Shown here: in pieces, positions 9,444 through 17,662 of the stretch
How the letters are laid out: the number at the start of each line of letters is the position of its first letter
How positions within the stretch are numbered: the first letter of the stretch is position 1
Assembly (NCBI GenBank): GCA_951812575.1
Contig: OX638322.1
Location: 2,789,925-2,853,924, forward strand
Reading direction: 5' to 3'
DNA from: Candidatus Binatia bacterium
GTDB taxonomy: Bacteria; Desulfobacterota; Binatia; Bin18
DNA length: 64,000 bases
Translations under genes and position numbers: made by a program
Notes under the pieces: generated by a model
Told to the model about the DNA's origin: nothing
The model's input: the letters and a program-made list of their open reading frames with translations, nothing else
Database searches by the model: none

Positions 9444-10442
9444 ATGCGGTTTCCATTACATATCACTACCGACATGATCAAATGGCAGCTCAAGAACAAG
9501 CTGAACGGCCAGTCTCGTTATCCCGTCGTGCTCATGCTTGAGCCCTTATACACCTGCAATCTGGCCTGTGTGGGCTGTACGCCGGAGCGACACCAGGGCG
9601 ATCTCAAAGACCGACTCTCGCTCGATCAATGCTTTGAAGCAGTAGATCAGTCCGGCGCGCCGGTGGTGTCGATTTGTGGCGGAGAACCGACCGTGTATCC
9701 GGAGCTGCCGGAACTCATCGAGGGCATTATTGACCGCAAGCGTCACATCTATCTGTGTACCAATGGGATTTTGCTAGAACGATTTTACGCCAAAGGGAAA
9801 CCGCATAAACGCCTGTCCATTAACGTGCATCTGGATGGTATGCGTGACACCCACGACTTTGTGTGTGACAAGCCCGGCGTCTTTGATACGGCCGTTGAAA
9901 TGATCAAGCGCGGCAAACAGCTCGGGTACTCCATGTGCACCAACACCACGGTGTTCCGCGAAACCAGCATGGAAGAGATCGAAGAGATGTGCGAGATGCT
10001 GACCGGGCTGGGAGTGGACGGCATCATGATTTCGCCCGGCTATCATTACCAGGCGCTTGAGACCAACCATTTTCTGTATCGGGACGAGATTCACCAGAAG
10101 TTCAAACACGTGCTAAAACTGTCCGAGCGCTACAAGATTTCGCTCACCCCGCTGTTCCTCGAATTCGCCGCTGGCGAGCGCGACTATCCCTGTACGCCGT
10201 GGGGCAATGTCACCCGGACACCCTTTGGCTGGAAGGACCCGTGCTATTTAATCGGCAAGAAATACTTCAAGACCTGGGACGAGTTCTGGAACGGTGTGGA
10301 TTGGGACTACTGGGAAAAGCGCGAAGACGCCCTGTGTCAGAACTGTCTCATGCACTCCGGCTTTGAGGCCTCGGTCATGCGCAAACTGCCCGAGAGCCCG
10401 CAGGACATGTTGCGCATGGCCAAGTGGATGATGGCGGCCTAG
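9444..10442 (+). CDS. hpnH: HpnH-type radical SAM protein (adenosyl hopene transferase)
   Basis: Radical SAM enzyme of 332 residues. HpnH adds a 5'-deoxyadenosyl group to diploptene, the first step to C35 extended hopanoids at the membrane. The [4Fe-4S] motif is CNLACVGC, spaced CxxxCxxC, preceded by VLMLEPLYT as in HpnH, and followed by the GGEPT SAM-binding motif and an SPASM-free C terminus. A strong AAGGAAGG ribosome site precedes the ATG. No squalene-hopene cyclase is in the window, so hopanoid production is implied but not shown here. Confidence 0.87.
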   Translation: MRFPLHITTDMIKWQLKNKLNGQSRYPVVLMLEPLYTCNLACVGCTPERHQGDLKDRLSLDQCFEAVDQSGAPVVSICGGEPTVYPELPELIEGIIDRKRHIYLCTNGILLERFYAKGKPHKRLSINVHLDGMRDTHDFVCDKPGVFDTAVEMIKRGKQLGYSMCTNTTVFRETSMEEIEEMCEMLTGLGVDGIMISPGYHYQALETNHFLYRDEIHQKFKHVLKLSERYKISLTPLFLEFAAGERDYPCTPWGNVTRTPFGWKDPCYLIGKKYFKTWDEFWNGVDWDYWEKREDALCQNCLMHSGFEASVMRKLPESPQDMLRMAKWMMAA

Positions 10443-10466
10443 GCCCTTCCCAGCCTTATCGCGTTT

Positions 10467-10499
10467 CCCTCTCCCCCTGGGAGAGGGGTAGGGCGAGAG
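10467..10499. repeat. dispersed palindromic repeat, family A, copy 1
   Basis: The element starts with CCCTCTCCC, has a short centre, then GGGAGAGGG and a tail close to TAGGGYGAG. The arms can form a perfect hairpin. Related copies occur at 23147-23180, 61995-62028 (inverted) and 62038-62074, always between genes. Such small GC-rich palindromes are common interspersed elements in bacterial genomes. Confidence 0.75.
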
Positions 10500-10545
10500 T
10501 TCTTCTCCCTCCTCATACAACCGCAGACCACGACAGGAAAAATAC

Positions 10546-10968
10546 ATGGGAGCCACCCGCTCCACTCTTTCTACCTGGAAAGATCGCAAGCGCTATAGAG
10601 CTACCGCCGCCCAGCTCGCCGAGTGGCAGGAGCAGTACCAGCGACATTTCGAGTATTTCAACCGCCAGTACTTTGCCAACGCGCTGCCCCCATACCGTGT
10701 CACGCTCCACGATCCGCTCATCGTGCCTGGGGTGTCTGCCGCAATGAGTAAATACATAGCTGGCTACTGCGACAAGAAACGACGCCGAATTTTGTTGGAG
10801 GCTTTTCCCTTCCCCAAAGGGGAAGGCATCCTGCTGCACGAAATGGCCCATATAGCGACCAATGTGCACCACGGTCCGCGCTTCCGCCAGGAAATGACTC
10901 GCCTGGCCGCCCTGGCCGCTCCGCTCGGCCCGATCAACCTCGCTACGTATGTGACGAGTGGGGCGTAG
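10546..10968 (+). CDS. SprT-like zinc metallopeptidase domain protein
   Basis: A 140-residue protein with the SprT-like fold. The zinc-binding helix LLHEMAHIA carries the HExxH motif, with a further histidine in VHHGPRFR, and the domain opens with the FNRQYFANALPPY segment typical of SprT-like proteins. The C-terminal zinc ribbon of longer SprT/Spartan proteins is missing, so this is the catalytic core only. Bacterial SprT-like proteins are poorly characterised; eukaryotic relatives cleave DNA-protein crosslinks, but that role is not assumed here. Confidence 0.85.
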   Translation: MGATRSTLSTWKDRKRYRATAAQLAEWQEQYQRHFEYFNRQYFANALPPYRVTLHDPLIVPGVSAAMSKYIAGYCDKKRRRILLEAFPFPKGEGILLHEMAHIATNVHHGPRFRQEMTRLAALAAPLGPINLATYVTSGA

Positions 10969-10976
10969 CGACTTGC

Positions 10977-11016
10977 TTGATAGGCTAATTTTGTAGGTAT
11001 ATGATGCCTACAAAAT
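10977..11016 (+). promoter_or_regulatory. promoter and palindromic operator of the TumE-like operon
   Basis: A -35 box TTGATA (10977-10982) and a -10 box TATGAT (11000-11005) are separated by 17 nt. The -10 lies in the 9-nt loop of a perfect inverted repeat with arms ATTTTGTAGG (10988-10997) and CCTACAAAAT (11007-11016). The right arm touches the start codon at 11017, so the transcript would be nearly leaderless and no Shine-Dalgarno is visible. Binding of a dimeric antitoxin here would block both the -10 and the start region, which suggests autoregulation. Confidence 0.75.
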
Positions 11017-11313
11017 ATGAATCTTTCAGGTGGACCTTTTCACCGTAAAATCCAACTTCGAGAGGACCTTCTGTTAGAAGTTGATATTCGGATTGTCCCT
11101 GAGAGTGCAGATTATCCTGAAGGCGTTCGGTATCGCTGTTATCTCGGAAATCCCCGGACACAAGAAATAATCGTCTTGTACGATATTCACCCAGGCAAAC
11201 CACATCATCGCCACATCCGTGGGAAAGAGGAACCGTATCATTTTACGAGTCCTGAACAATTATGGAACACTTTTGTCAGGGATGTAGAAGCCGTTCTCCG
11301 AGGTGAGTTATGA
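11017..11313 (+). CDS. TumE-like toxin of a type II toxin-antitoxin pair (DUF6516)
   Basis: A 98-residue protein with the DUF6516/TumE pattern: beta-strands early, then YDIHPGKPHHRHIRG, where the conserved Asp and histidine cluster sits, and a C-terminal helix FVRDVEAVL. It overlaps the downstream winged-helix gene by 4 nt, as in toxin-antitoxin operons. The toxic activity of this family is not settled. GC content falls here compared with the flanking housekeeping genes, which suggests acquisition. The palindromic promoter directly upstream fits an autoregulated pair. Confidence 0.7.
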   Translation: MNLSGGPFHRKIQLREDLLLEVDIRIVPESADYPEGVRYRCYLGNPRTQEIIVLYDIHPGKPHHRHIRGKEEPYHFTSPEQLWNTFVRDVEAVLRGEL

Positions 11314-11714
11314 AAGTCAAACGTGTGAAGGTCGGGATCAAGAGCTGGGAAGAGAATAAAGAAGAATTGCAGTCTATCTTTCGACGAACAGAAGAGAAAT
11401 CCACTCTACCGGCAGAGGAGTCTCTCTTCTTCGTTGATATCGAAACCTTCCGGAAATGTCTGACGCCAAAGCGTCTCACCCTTCTGTGGGTAGTGGCCGA
11501 GAAACACCCGCAGTCAGTCCGAGCATTGGCCTCGCTCCTTGGGCGAGAGGTAAAGAACGTGAGTGGCGATCTTGAATACCTGCGTCAAGTCGGCCTCGTC
11601 GAATTCCGGCCAAGTACAACTCACGGCAACGCGCGCGCGCCGGTTGTTCCGTATGATCGATTAGATTTGAGCCTTGATCTCCGTCGTCCCGCAGGGGAGG
11701 CTGGCGTGTCGTAG
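11310..11714 (+). CDS. winged-helix antitoxin/regulator (TumA-like)
   Basis: A 134-residue protein. The middle carries a winged helix-turn-helix: LTPKRLTLLWVVAEKHPQ, then SVRALASLLGREVKNVSGDLEYL and the wing VGLVEFRP. This matches the MarR/ArsR-like regulators that pair with TumE-type toxins. The N-terminal 40 residues are charged and may wrap the toxin. The start overlaps the toxin stop (ATGA). The likely operator is the inverted repeat at 10988-11016. The pairing is inferred from gene order and overlap. Confidence 0.68.
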   Translation: MKVKRVKVGIKSWEENKEELQSIFRRTEEKSTLPAEESLFFVDIETFRKCLTPKRLTLLWVVAEKHPQSVRALASLLGREVKNVSGDLEYLRQVGLVEFRPSTTHGNARAPVVPYDRLDLSLDLRRPAGEAGVS

Positions 11715-11879
11715 GGATACTGGCCTCCCGGTTGAAACAGGAATGAGAAAAAGTATTTCAGTGAAGGTAGAGAAGGAAGACGGCAAGTACGAGCGGGCCA
11801 ACAGGCCGTTTGAGGCTGTCGGCTGATATCGGAATATGTGGTAAAGCTGGAGAGCAGAGACGGCTGAGATAGGAGAGAG

Positions 11880-12380
11880 ATGCGTATGTCTCAAACAGCC
11901 CAACTCGATAGGCTTGCATTTGAATTCTTTAAGGAGTTTGCACGATGTGAATGTTGTCTAAAGGCCGTAGGGTTTAGAGAAAATAGAGGAGAAAAGGAGA
12001 TTGCTAAGGCGAATTGGACTGATTTTGCTAAGGCTAAAGAAGTTCAAGATATCATTGAATCAGCCGAAACGAGGGAACTCCAAGGGGCTGTCGCCTATTT
12101 TGTTGATCGTCCACCCAAGAAACAAACCATCCGTGAAGGGAAATTGGCGTGGAATGAAAGATTGCCTGACCACAAGAGCAAAGCTGAACTCGTTATCAAA
12201 TTAGTAGGACGCGTCCGAAATAATTTATTTCACGGAGGCAAGTTCAACGGCGAGTGGTTTGCGCCCCAACGCAGTGAGAAGTTAATTAGATACGGGCTCA
12301 TCCTGCTGAAAGCTTGTAGGAATAACCATCCGGCGGTGAAAGAAGCATATGATAACTGTGATGAAGAGCTGTTACCGTGA
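11880..12380 (+). CDS. HEPN-like domain protein, function unknown
   Basis: A 166-residue helical protein of lower GC than the catabolic genes around it. It contains VGRVRNNLFHGGKF, in which RNNLFH fits the Rx4-6H active-site motif of HEPN ribonucleases, followed by a helix-rich C terminus. HEPN proteins are RNases or nucleotide-binding partners in toxin-antitoxin, CRISPR and abortive-infection systems. No nucleotidyltransferase partner lies beside it, so the system type is open. ATG at 11880 follows AGGAGAG closely; ATG at 11886 is an alternative with better spacing. The 165 nt upstream hold only a possible 27-codon reading frame. Confidence 0.55.
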   Translation: MRMSQTAQLDRLAFEFFKEFARCECCLKAVGFRENRGEKEIAKANWTDFAKAKEVQDIIESAETRELQGAVAYFVDRPPKKQTIREGKLAWNERLPDHKSKAELVIKLVGRVRNNLFHGGKFNGEWFAPQRSEKLIRYGLILLKACRNNHPAVKEAYDNCDEELLP

Positions 12381-12563
12381 AACACAACAGGAGACTTCTT
12401 TATAGAAGGCATACAAAAGGACATATTCCACAAGTAATCCGTTTTTCCTTCCATGAGTGTCGCTAGGACTCGCGCCAGACACACTCTTGTCTATTGACTC
12501 GGTCCTGAAAAGAGCGGCTTGGTCTAAAAGCCCAGCGCAATAGGAAAGCTGCATAAATCTCAG

Positions 12564-12725
12564 TTAGTCTGATTCGCCCCAGACTTGTTCATCTTCCCAA
12601 ATATCGAACTCTCCCTTTTTAACAGGTCTGCACAAGTAACCGGCTCGCTGTTTCTCCTCCTGCTCTTGTTTACTATCTAACGGAACTTTCACGGTCTGCA
12701 TAACTTCACCTTGAGCTACTACCAT
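12564..12725 (-). CDS. small protein coupled to the ribbon-helix-helix gene
   Basis: A 53-residue frame whose ATG overlaps the stop of the upstream antitoxin-like gene by 7 nt (the ATGGTAG arrangement). The sequence is charged, with a Glu/Gln/Lys-rich middle and an acidic C terminus EFDIWEDEQVWGE. It is not similar to MazF, ParE or PIN toxins that usually follow such antitoxins. The position of a toxin partner makes it a candidate, but the function is unknown and it may be a short remnant. Confidence 0.45.
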   Translation of the reverse strand: MVVAQGEVMQTVKVPLDSKQEQEEKQRAGYLCRPVKKGEFDIWEDEQVWGESD

Positions 12726-12955
12726 TCGCTCCGTTCGAGAATGCGTCGAGTCACGGATGAAAAGGCAGGGTCGGAATGGACACCAACAGTGCCCCACACT
12801 TTGTTCATAGCTTCTGTCAGCGTCTCGGTATCGTAACGGATGATATATGCCGCAACCGCCTCACTATACAACTGACTGCGAGACTTCCCTAAGCGCTGGG
12901 CGAGGCGTTCCGCATCAGTGTATACGGAATCAGGGATGGAGATCGCCGTTTTCAT
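12719..12955 (-). CDS. ribbon-helix-helix antitoxin-like regulator
   Basis: A 78-residue protein beginning MKTAISIPDSVYTDAERLA. The first strand (TAISIP) and the helices around RLGKSRSQLYSEAVAAYI form a CopG/MazE-like ribbon-helix-helix DNA-binding domain. The C-terminal 35 residues would hold the toxin-binding tail. It starts at the ATG at 12955, without a Shine-Dalgarno but next to a promoter-like sequence. The expected toxin is not recognised downstream; only a 53-residue coupled frame is found. Confidence 0.72.
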   Translation of the reverse strand: MKTAISIPDSVYTDAERLAQRLGKSRSQLYSEAVAAYIIRYDTETLTEAMNKVWGTVGVHSDPAFSSVTRRILERSEW

Positions 12956-12991
12956 ACTAAAAGCATAACTTTCTTCCGAGTGATTTCGCAA
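12956..12991 (-). promoter_or_regulatory. putative leaderless promoter of the ribbon-helix-helix gene
   Basis: Reading the minus strand, TTGCGA (12991-12986) and TATGCT (12967-12962) are 18 nt apart, and only six bases (TTTAGT) separate the -10 box from the ATG. Transcription would begin at or within a base or two of the start codon. No ribosome-binding sequence is seen. The same compact layout occurs ahead of the TumE-like gene. Confidence 0.45.
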
Positions 12992-13071
12992 GAACTCTGT
13001 CTGGCTTGCTGCGAAATCCTCTCCTGGCATAATGGTCCAAGTTGAGACGCAGAAAGGAAGCCGCTGTCACT

Positions 13072-14115
13072 ATGCCCAGCATGAAAGTCGCCCGTTTATA
13101 CGATTCAACCGATATCCGTTTTGAAGACGACCCTATCCCTGCCGTTGGACCGGGCGAGGCATTGGTGAAGACGCGGGCGTGCGGGATCTGCTCGGGCGAC
13201 GTGATGGGCTGGTATATGAAGAAAAAGGCCCCGCTGGTGTTTGGGCATGAGCCTGCGGGTGAAATCGTTGAAATCGGCGAGGGGGTAGAGGACTTCCAGC
13301 CCGGCGACCGGGTATTCGTCCATCACCACGCACCATGTTTTTCGTGCCGGGCGTGTCAACGCGGCGAGTTTGTCCAGTGTCCAACCTGGCGGGCAACAAA
13401 GATCGTTCCCGGCGGCATGGCTGAATACTTCGTGGTGCCTAAGGACAATTTGTCCGGCGATACCTTACGCCTGCCTGAGCAGATGTCGTTTGCCGACGGC
13501 TCTTTGGTCGAACCCACGGCCTGTGCGGTCAAATCCCTGCGGCGCTCGGGGTTTCAGGCCGGCGACAGTGTCTTTGTGATCGGACTCGGCATTATGGGGC
13601 AGTTGCATGTCGCCCTGGCAAAACACGCTGGAGCTCGAACCATTATTGGAACCGATTTCGTTCCATACCGCTGTACAAAGGCGCGTGAACTCGGCGCTGA
13701 TCTCACGCTGAATCCGCATGAGGTAAAAGACGGCAGTGTCGAAGACGCGCTACGGGAATATACCAAGGGTGAGATGGCCGAGATCGTCATTGTCGGACCG
13801 GGTTCGATCGAAGCCATGCAACTCGGTCTGCGATGTGTGGCCAAAGGCGGAACCGTGGTGCTGTTTACGGCCAGTAAACCGGACGACACGCTGACCCTCT
13901 CGCCCAACGATCTGTATTTTAACGAAGTTCGTCTGATCCCCAGCTATTCGTGCGGACCGAACGATACCCGCGAAGCACTTCGGCTGGTCCAGGATGGCGT
14001 CATTACCGCCGAGCAATTCATCACCCATCGTTTTCCGTTTGAGCAACTCCACGCGGCCTATCGCAACGCGGCTGACGCGCGAGACTCACTCAAGACAATT
14101 ATTGAGTTTGCCTGA
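13072..14115 (+). CDS. zinc-dependent medium-chain alcohol dehydrogenase
   Basis: A 347-residue MDR-family NAD(P)-dependent dehydrogenase. Catalytic zinc ligands are visible in CGICSGD and GHEPAGEI, the structural zinc loop is CFSCRACQRGEFVQC, and the Rossmann motif is GLGIMGQ near residues 175-181. The form is closest to sorbitol/threonine dehydrogenase-like enzymes; the substrate is unknown. ATG at 13072 is chosen because AGGAAG lies 11 nt upstream. A cupin gene follows after 8 nt, so the two are probably one transcript. Confidence 0.88.
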   Translation: MPSMKVARLYDSTDIRFEDDPIPAVGPGEALVKTRACGICSGDVMGWYMKKKAPLVFGHEPAGEIVEIGEGVEDFQPGDRVFVHHHAPCFSCRACQRGEFVQCPTWRATKIVPGGMAEYFVVPKDNLSGDTLRLPEQMSFADGSLVEPTACAVKSLRRSGFQAGDSVFVIGLGIMGQLHVALAKHAGARTIIGTDFVPYRCTKARELGADLTLNPHEVKDGSVEDALREYTKGEMAEIVIVGPGSIEAMQLGLRCVAKGGTVVLFTASKPDDTLTLSPNDLYFNEVRLIPSYSCGPNDTREALRLVQDGVITAEQFITHRFPFEQLHAAYRNAADARDSLKTIIEFA

Positions 14116-14123
14116 GGAAGGCC

Positions 14124-14597
14124 ATGTCCGCTCCCAAAAGTCGTCTCATTCGCGCGCAAAAAGACCACGACCCGTACACCTGGTCCGAGGTCGAATGCGA
14201 ATCCTACAAGCAGGGACAGGAAGCGGGACGAGAGTGGAAAAGCATTGTCCGCCAGGTTCTGGTCGGTAAACAGGCCGAAGAGACCAGCTTTCATCTGCGC
14301 TATTTTGAAATCGAACCGGGTGGCTACTCCAGCTTGGAGAAACACGCCCATGCGCACGTTGTGATTGTCGTACGCGGGCAGGGGCGGGTGGTGCTGAACG
14401 ATCAAGCCTGTGAGATACAGGCGCTTGATACCGTATACGTTGCTCCCTGGACCCCCCATCAGTTTCTGTCTGGCGGCGATGAGCCCTTTGGTTTTTTCTG
14501 TATCGTCGATGCAGCGCGCGACCGTCCCCAGGCCGTCTCTCCGCAGGAAGACCGGCTCGCCCAGGCCGCAGGCGCGCGGTCCGATATGCCCGACTGA
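14124..14597 (+). CDS. cupin-domain protein
   Basis: A 157-residue single-domain cupin. The metal-binding motif 1 is SSLEKHAHAHVVIVVRGQG with His-His-His and the following glycine, and motif 2 lies in YVAPWTPHQFLSGG. It is placed 8 nt downstream of the alcohol dehydrogenase, which suggests that it acts on the same small molecule, but the reaction is not readable from the sequence. The 172 nt that follow hold no gene. Confidence 0.82.
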   Translation: MSAPKSRLIRAQKDHDPYTWSEVECESYKQGQEAGREWKSIVRQVLVGKQAEETSFHLRYFEIEPGGYSSLEKHAHAHVVIVVRGQGRVVLNDQACEIQALDTVYVAPWTPHQFLSGGDEPFGFFCIVDAARDRPQAVSPQEDRLAQAAGARSDMPD

Positions 14598-14769
14598 GCC
14601 CCCTGGGAGTGCTGGCAGCCTGCCGGCGCTCGTCGCTCAAGTTCTCCCCCTTTGCTGACGAGAAAGGAGCTATGCTAGAAGGGGGTGGGTCGTGCAGATC
14701 GCTGATGCCATTCGGGCCCTACCCGGTAGGAATGAGTGCCTGGGGTGAGGGGGAAGGACGAGGAAGAGC

Positions 14770-17634
14770 ATGGAGAATCCATTAGTTGCTGTCCAGCAAT
14801 TGGGTCAAAGTATCTGGTATGACAATATCCAGCGCAGCCTTATCACTTCTGGTGATCTCCGGGCCATGGTCGAGCATGACGGCCTGCTCGGTATGACGTC
14901 GAATCCGGCCATTTTTGAGAAGGCGCTGACGGGCAGTTCCGATTACGATCAACCCATGCAGGCCCTGGTCGAACAGGGGGTGGGATCGGCCATAGACGTG
15001 TATGAGCGTCTGGCGATTCAGGACATCCGGCTGGCCGCGGACGTGTTGTTTGAGGTCTATCGGAAAACCGAGGGCAAAGACGGCTATGTCAGCCTTGAGG
15101 TCTCCCCCTATCTGGCCCATGACACGCAAGGGACCCTCGAAGAAGCCCGGCGTTTGTACACAATGGTCGATCGGACCAACGTCATGATTAAGGTGCCGGC
15201 CACCCAAGCCGGCGTTCCGGCCATCGCCCAGCTAATCGGTGAGGGGATCAATATCAACGTGACCCTGCTCTTTGCGGTTGAAGCGTACGAAGCGGTTGCC
15301 GAGGCGTACTTGGACGGCTTGGAGCAGCTCGCTCAAAAGGGCGGGGACCTGAGCTCAGTGGCGAGTGTCGCCAGCTTTTTTATCAGTCGCATCGACACTC
15401 TGATCGACGAGAAACTCAGCCAGGCTGTTGAGGCCGCAGACGGTGCAGAGCAAAAGGCCAAGATCGAGCTCCTGCTCGGGAAAGTCGCCATTGCAAACGC
15501 AAAAATTGCCTACGCATCCTATAAAAACCTGATGGCCAGCGAACGCTGGCAGGCCCTCGAAGCAAACGGTGCGCGACCGCAACGCCTGCTCTGGGCCAGC
15601 ACGAGTACGAAAAACCCGCGCTATTCCAAAACGCTTTATGTTGACGAACTGATTGGCCCGGACACCGTCAATACCATGCCGGGCGAAACCTTTATGGCCT
15701 TCCGGGATGGAGGCCGAGCCGAGCCACGGCTGACCACCAACTGGGAAGAAAACCTGGAGGACGCACGGACTATCATCCGCACTTTGGCCGAGGTCGGAGT
15801 GTCTCTGCACGATGCGACCGGCCAGCTCCTGGCTGAAGCCGTGCGTAAATTCGTTGAACCGTTTGACGCTCTGCTGAGTTCAATAGAACGCAAGCGCCAA
15901 GCCATGCTGGGCAGTGAACTGGCTCAGCAGACGTATAGTCTGGATGGCGCTTCCGCCCTCATTGAAACCACCCTGAAAGACTGGCGGACACAGGGGAAAG
16001 TCCGGCGCTTATGGCAAAAGGACTCTGCGCTCTGGTCTGGAAAGGACGAGAATCAGTGGCTTGGCTGGCTCGATATCGTCGAGGCGCAGCGGACGAATCT
16101 CAGCTCCCTCATGCAGCTTGCCGAAGAGATCAAGGCTGACGACTTTCAGCACATTCTCCTGCTTGGCATGGGCGGGTCGAGCTTGGGCCCGGAGGTCCTG
16201 AAACGCACCTTTGGCGTGATGGATGGCTGTCCGGAACTCCTCGTGCTTGACTCGACCGTGCCGGCCCAGGTCAGAGCCTGTGCACAAAAAATCGATCCCA
16301 GGAAGACGCTGTTTATTGTCTCTTCAAAGTCGGGTGGGACGACCGAACCGAATGCCTTTACGCAGTATTTCTTTGACCAGGTCGCCCAGGCCATTGGCGC
16401 GGACAGAGCCGGCTCGCGGTTTATCGCCATCACTGACCCCGACAGCCCGCTCCAACAGCTTGCCGAACACCGTCGGTTCCGCTCCATCTTTCCGGGAGTG
16501 CCCAGCATTGGCGGACGATATTCGGCCCTGTCGAATTTTGGCATGGTTCCGGCCGCCCTGATGGGCATTGACGTCCAGCGCTTTCTGGACCGCTCCGCCC
16601 TGATGGTCCAGGCCTGCTCGGCGAGTGTGCCGCCCGAGGTCAATCCCGGTGTCACGCTGGGAACGATTATGGGCACCCTGGCGCAACACGGTCGAGACAA
16701 GGTGACGCTCGTGACTTCGCCGGGTATCGACGCCTTAGGCGCGTGGCTTGAGCAACTCCTTGCCGAGTCGACCGGCAAGGAGGGGCACGGGCTTATTCCG
16801 ATTGACGCAGAGCCCCTGGGTCCGCCCGAGGTCTATGGTCAGGATCGGCTCTTTATCTACATCCGACTCAACAGCGCGCCTGTGGCCGAACAGGATGCGG
16901 CCATGGACACACTCGAAAAAGCCGGCCAGCCGGTTGTGCGTATCAGCCTCGACGATACGCCCAGCCTTGGTCAGGAATTTTTCCGCTGGGAAATGGCGAC
17001 GGCTGTGGCCAGCGCCATGCTCGGGGTTCACGCGTTTAACCAGCCGGATGTGGAGGCCAGTAAAAAGGCCACCCGACAGCTGACCGCGACGTTTGAAGAG
17101 ACCGGCCAGGTGTTGGACGAGACGCCGTTTTTAGAGGACCGGGGCCTACGCTTCTTCTCAGATTTGGCAAATACCACAGCGCTCCAGGCTGCGGCAGCCG
17201 GTCAGGACGCGGTGGCGTTGCTTAGTGCATATCTCGGACTGCTTCAGGCAGGCGATTATTTTGCCATCAACGCCTATATTGAAATGAACGAGGAAACCTG
17301 CGCCGAGTTGCAAACCTTGCGCCGTGCCGTACGGGACGCGAAGAAAGTGGCCACTACCCTCGGTTTTGGTCCGCGCTTCCTGCACTCCACCGGCCAACTG
17401 CATAAGGGCGGCCCCAACTCCGGTGTGTTTCTCCAGATTACGTCAGACGATGCCAACGATCTGGACATTCCCGGCCAGCGCTATAGTTTTGGCACTCTGA
17501 AACGCTTTCAAGCCCAAGGTGACTTTGCGGTGCTGGCCGAACGGGGGCGGCGAGTGCTGCGCGTGCACCTCGGGTCGGACGTACCGGTCGGCTTGCAAAC
17601 CTTGCGCGAGACAATCACGCAAGCCCTGGCCTAG
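14770..17634 (+). CDS. bifunctional transaldolase / glucose-6-phosphate isomerase
   Basis: A 954-residue fusion. Residues 1 to about 375 form a transaldolase (TalB-like): GLLGMTSNPAIFEKA near the start, the Schiff-base lysine Lys141 in NVMIKVPATQ, and ASTSTKNPRY near 277-286. From about 400 on there is a complete phosphoglucose isomerase: GMGGSSLGPEVLKRTF, SSKSGGTTEPNA and the C-terminal GHGLIPID and LHKGGPNSG regions. Both enzymes link the pentose phosphate pathway with gluconeogenesis. Fused tal-pgi genes are known in several bacteria. The neighbour rpiA acts in the same pathway. Confidence 0.95.
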   Translation: MENPLVAVQQLGQSIWYDNIQRSLITSGDLRAMVEHDGLLGMTSNPAIFEKALTGSSDYDQPMQALVEQGVGSAIDVYERLAIQDIRLAADVLFEVYRKTEGKDGYVSLEVSPYLAHDTQGTLEEARRLYTMVDRTNVMIKVPATQAGVPAIAQLIGEGININVTLLFAVEAYEAVAEAYLDGLEQLAQKGGDLSSVASVASFFISRIDTLIDEKLSQAVEAADGAEQKAKIELLLGKVAIANAKIAYASYKNLMASERWQALEANGARPQRLLWASTSTKNPRYSKTLYVDELIGPDTVNTMPGETFMAFRDGGRAEPRLTTNWEENLEDARTIIRTLAEVGVSLHDATGQLLAEAVRKFVEPFDALLSSIERKRQAMLGSELAQQTYSLDGASALIETTLKDWRTQGKVRRLWQKDSALWSGKDENQWLGWLDIVEAQRTNLSSLMQLAEEIKADDFQHILLLGMGGSSLGPEVLKRTFGVMDGCPELLVLDSTVPAQVRACAQKIDPRKTLFIVSSKSGGTTEPNAFTQYFFDQVAQAIGADRAGSRFIAITDPDSPLQQLAEHRRFRSIFPGVPSIGGRYSALSNFGMVPAALMGIDVQRFLDRSALMVQACSASVPPEVNPGVTLGTIMGTLAQHGRDKVTLVTSPGIDALGAWLEQLLAESTGKEGHGLIPIDAEPLGPPEVYGQDRLFIYIRLNSAPVAEQDAAMDTLEKAGQPVVRISLDDTPSLGQEFFRWEMATAVASAMLGVHAFNQPDVEASKKATRQLTATFEETGQVLDETPFLEDRGLRFFSDLANTTALQAAAAGQDAVALLSAYLGLLQAGDYFAINAYIEMNEETCAELQTLRRAVRDAKKVATTLGFGPRFLHSTGQLHKGGPNSGVFLQITSDDANDLDIPGQRYSFGTLKRFQAQGDFAVLAERGRRVLRVHLGSDVPVGLQTLRETITQALA

Positions 17635-17662
17635 GGGTTTCTCCTGACACAGCAGACAAGGT

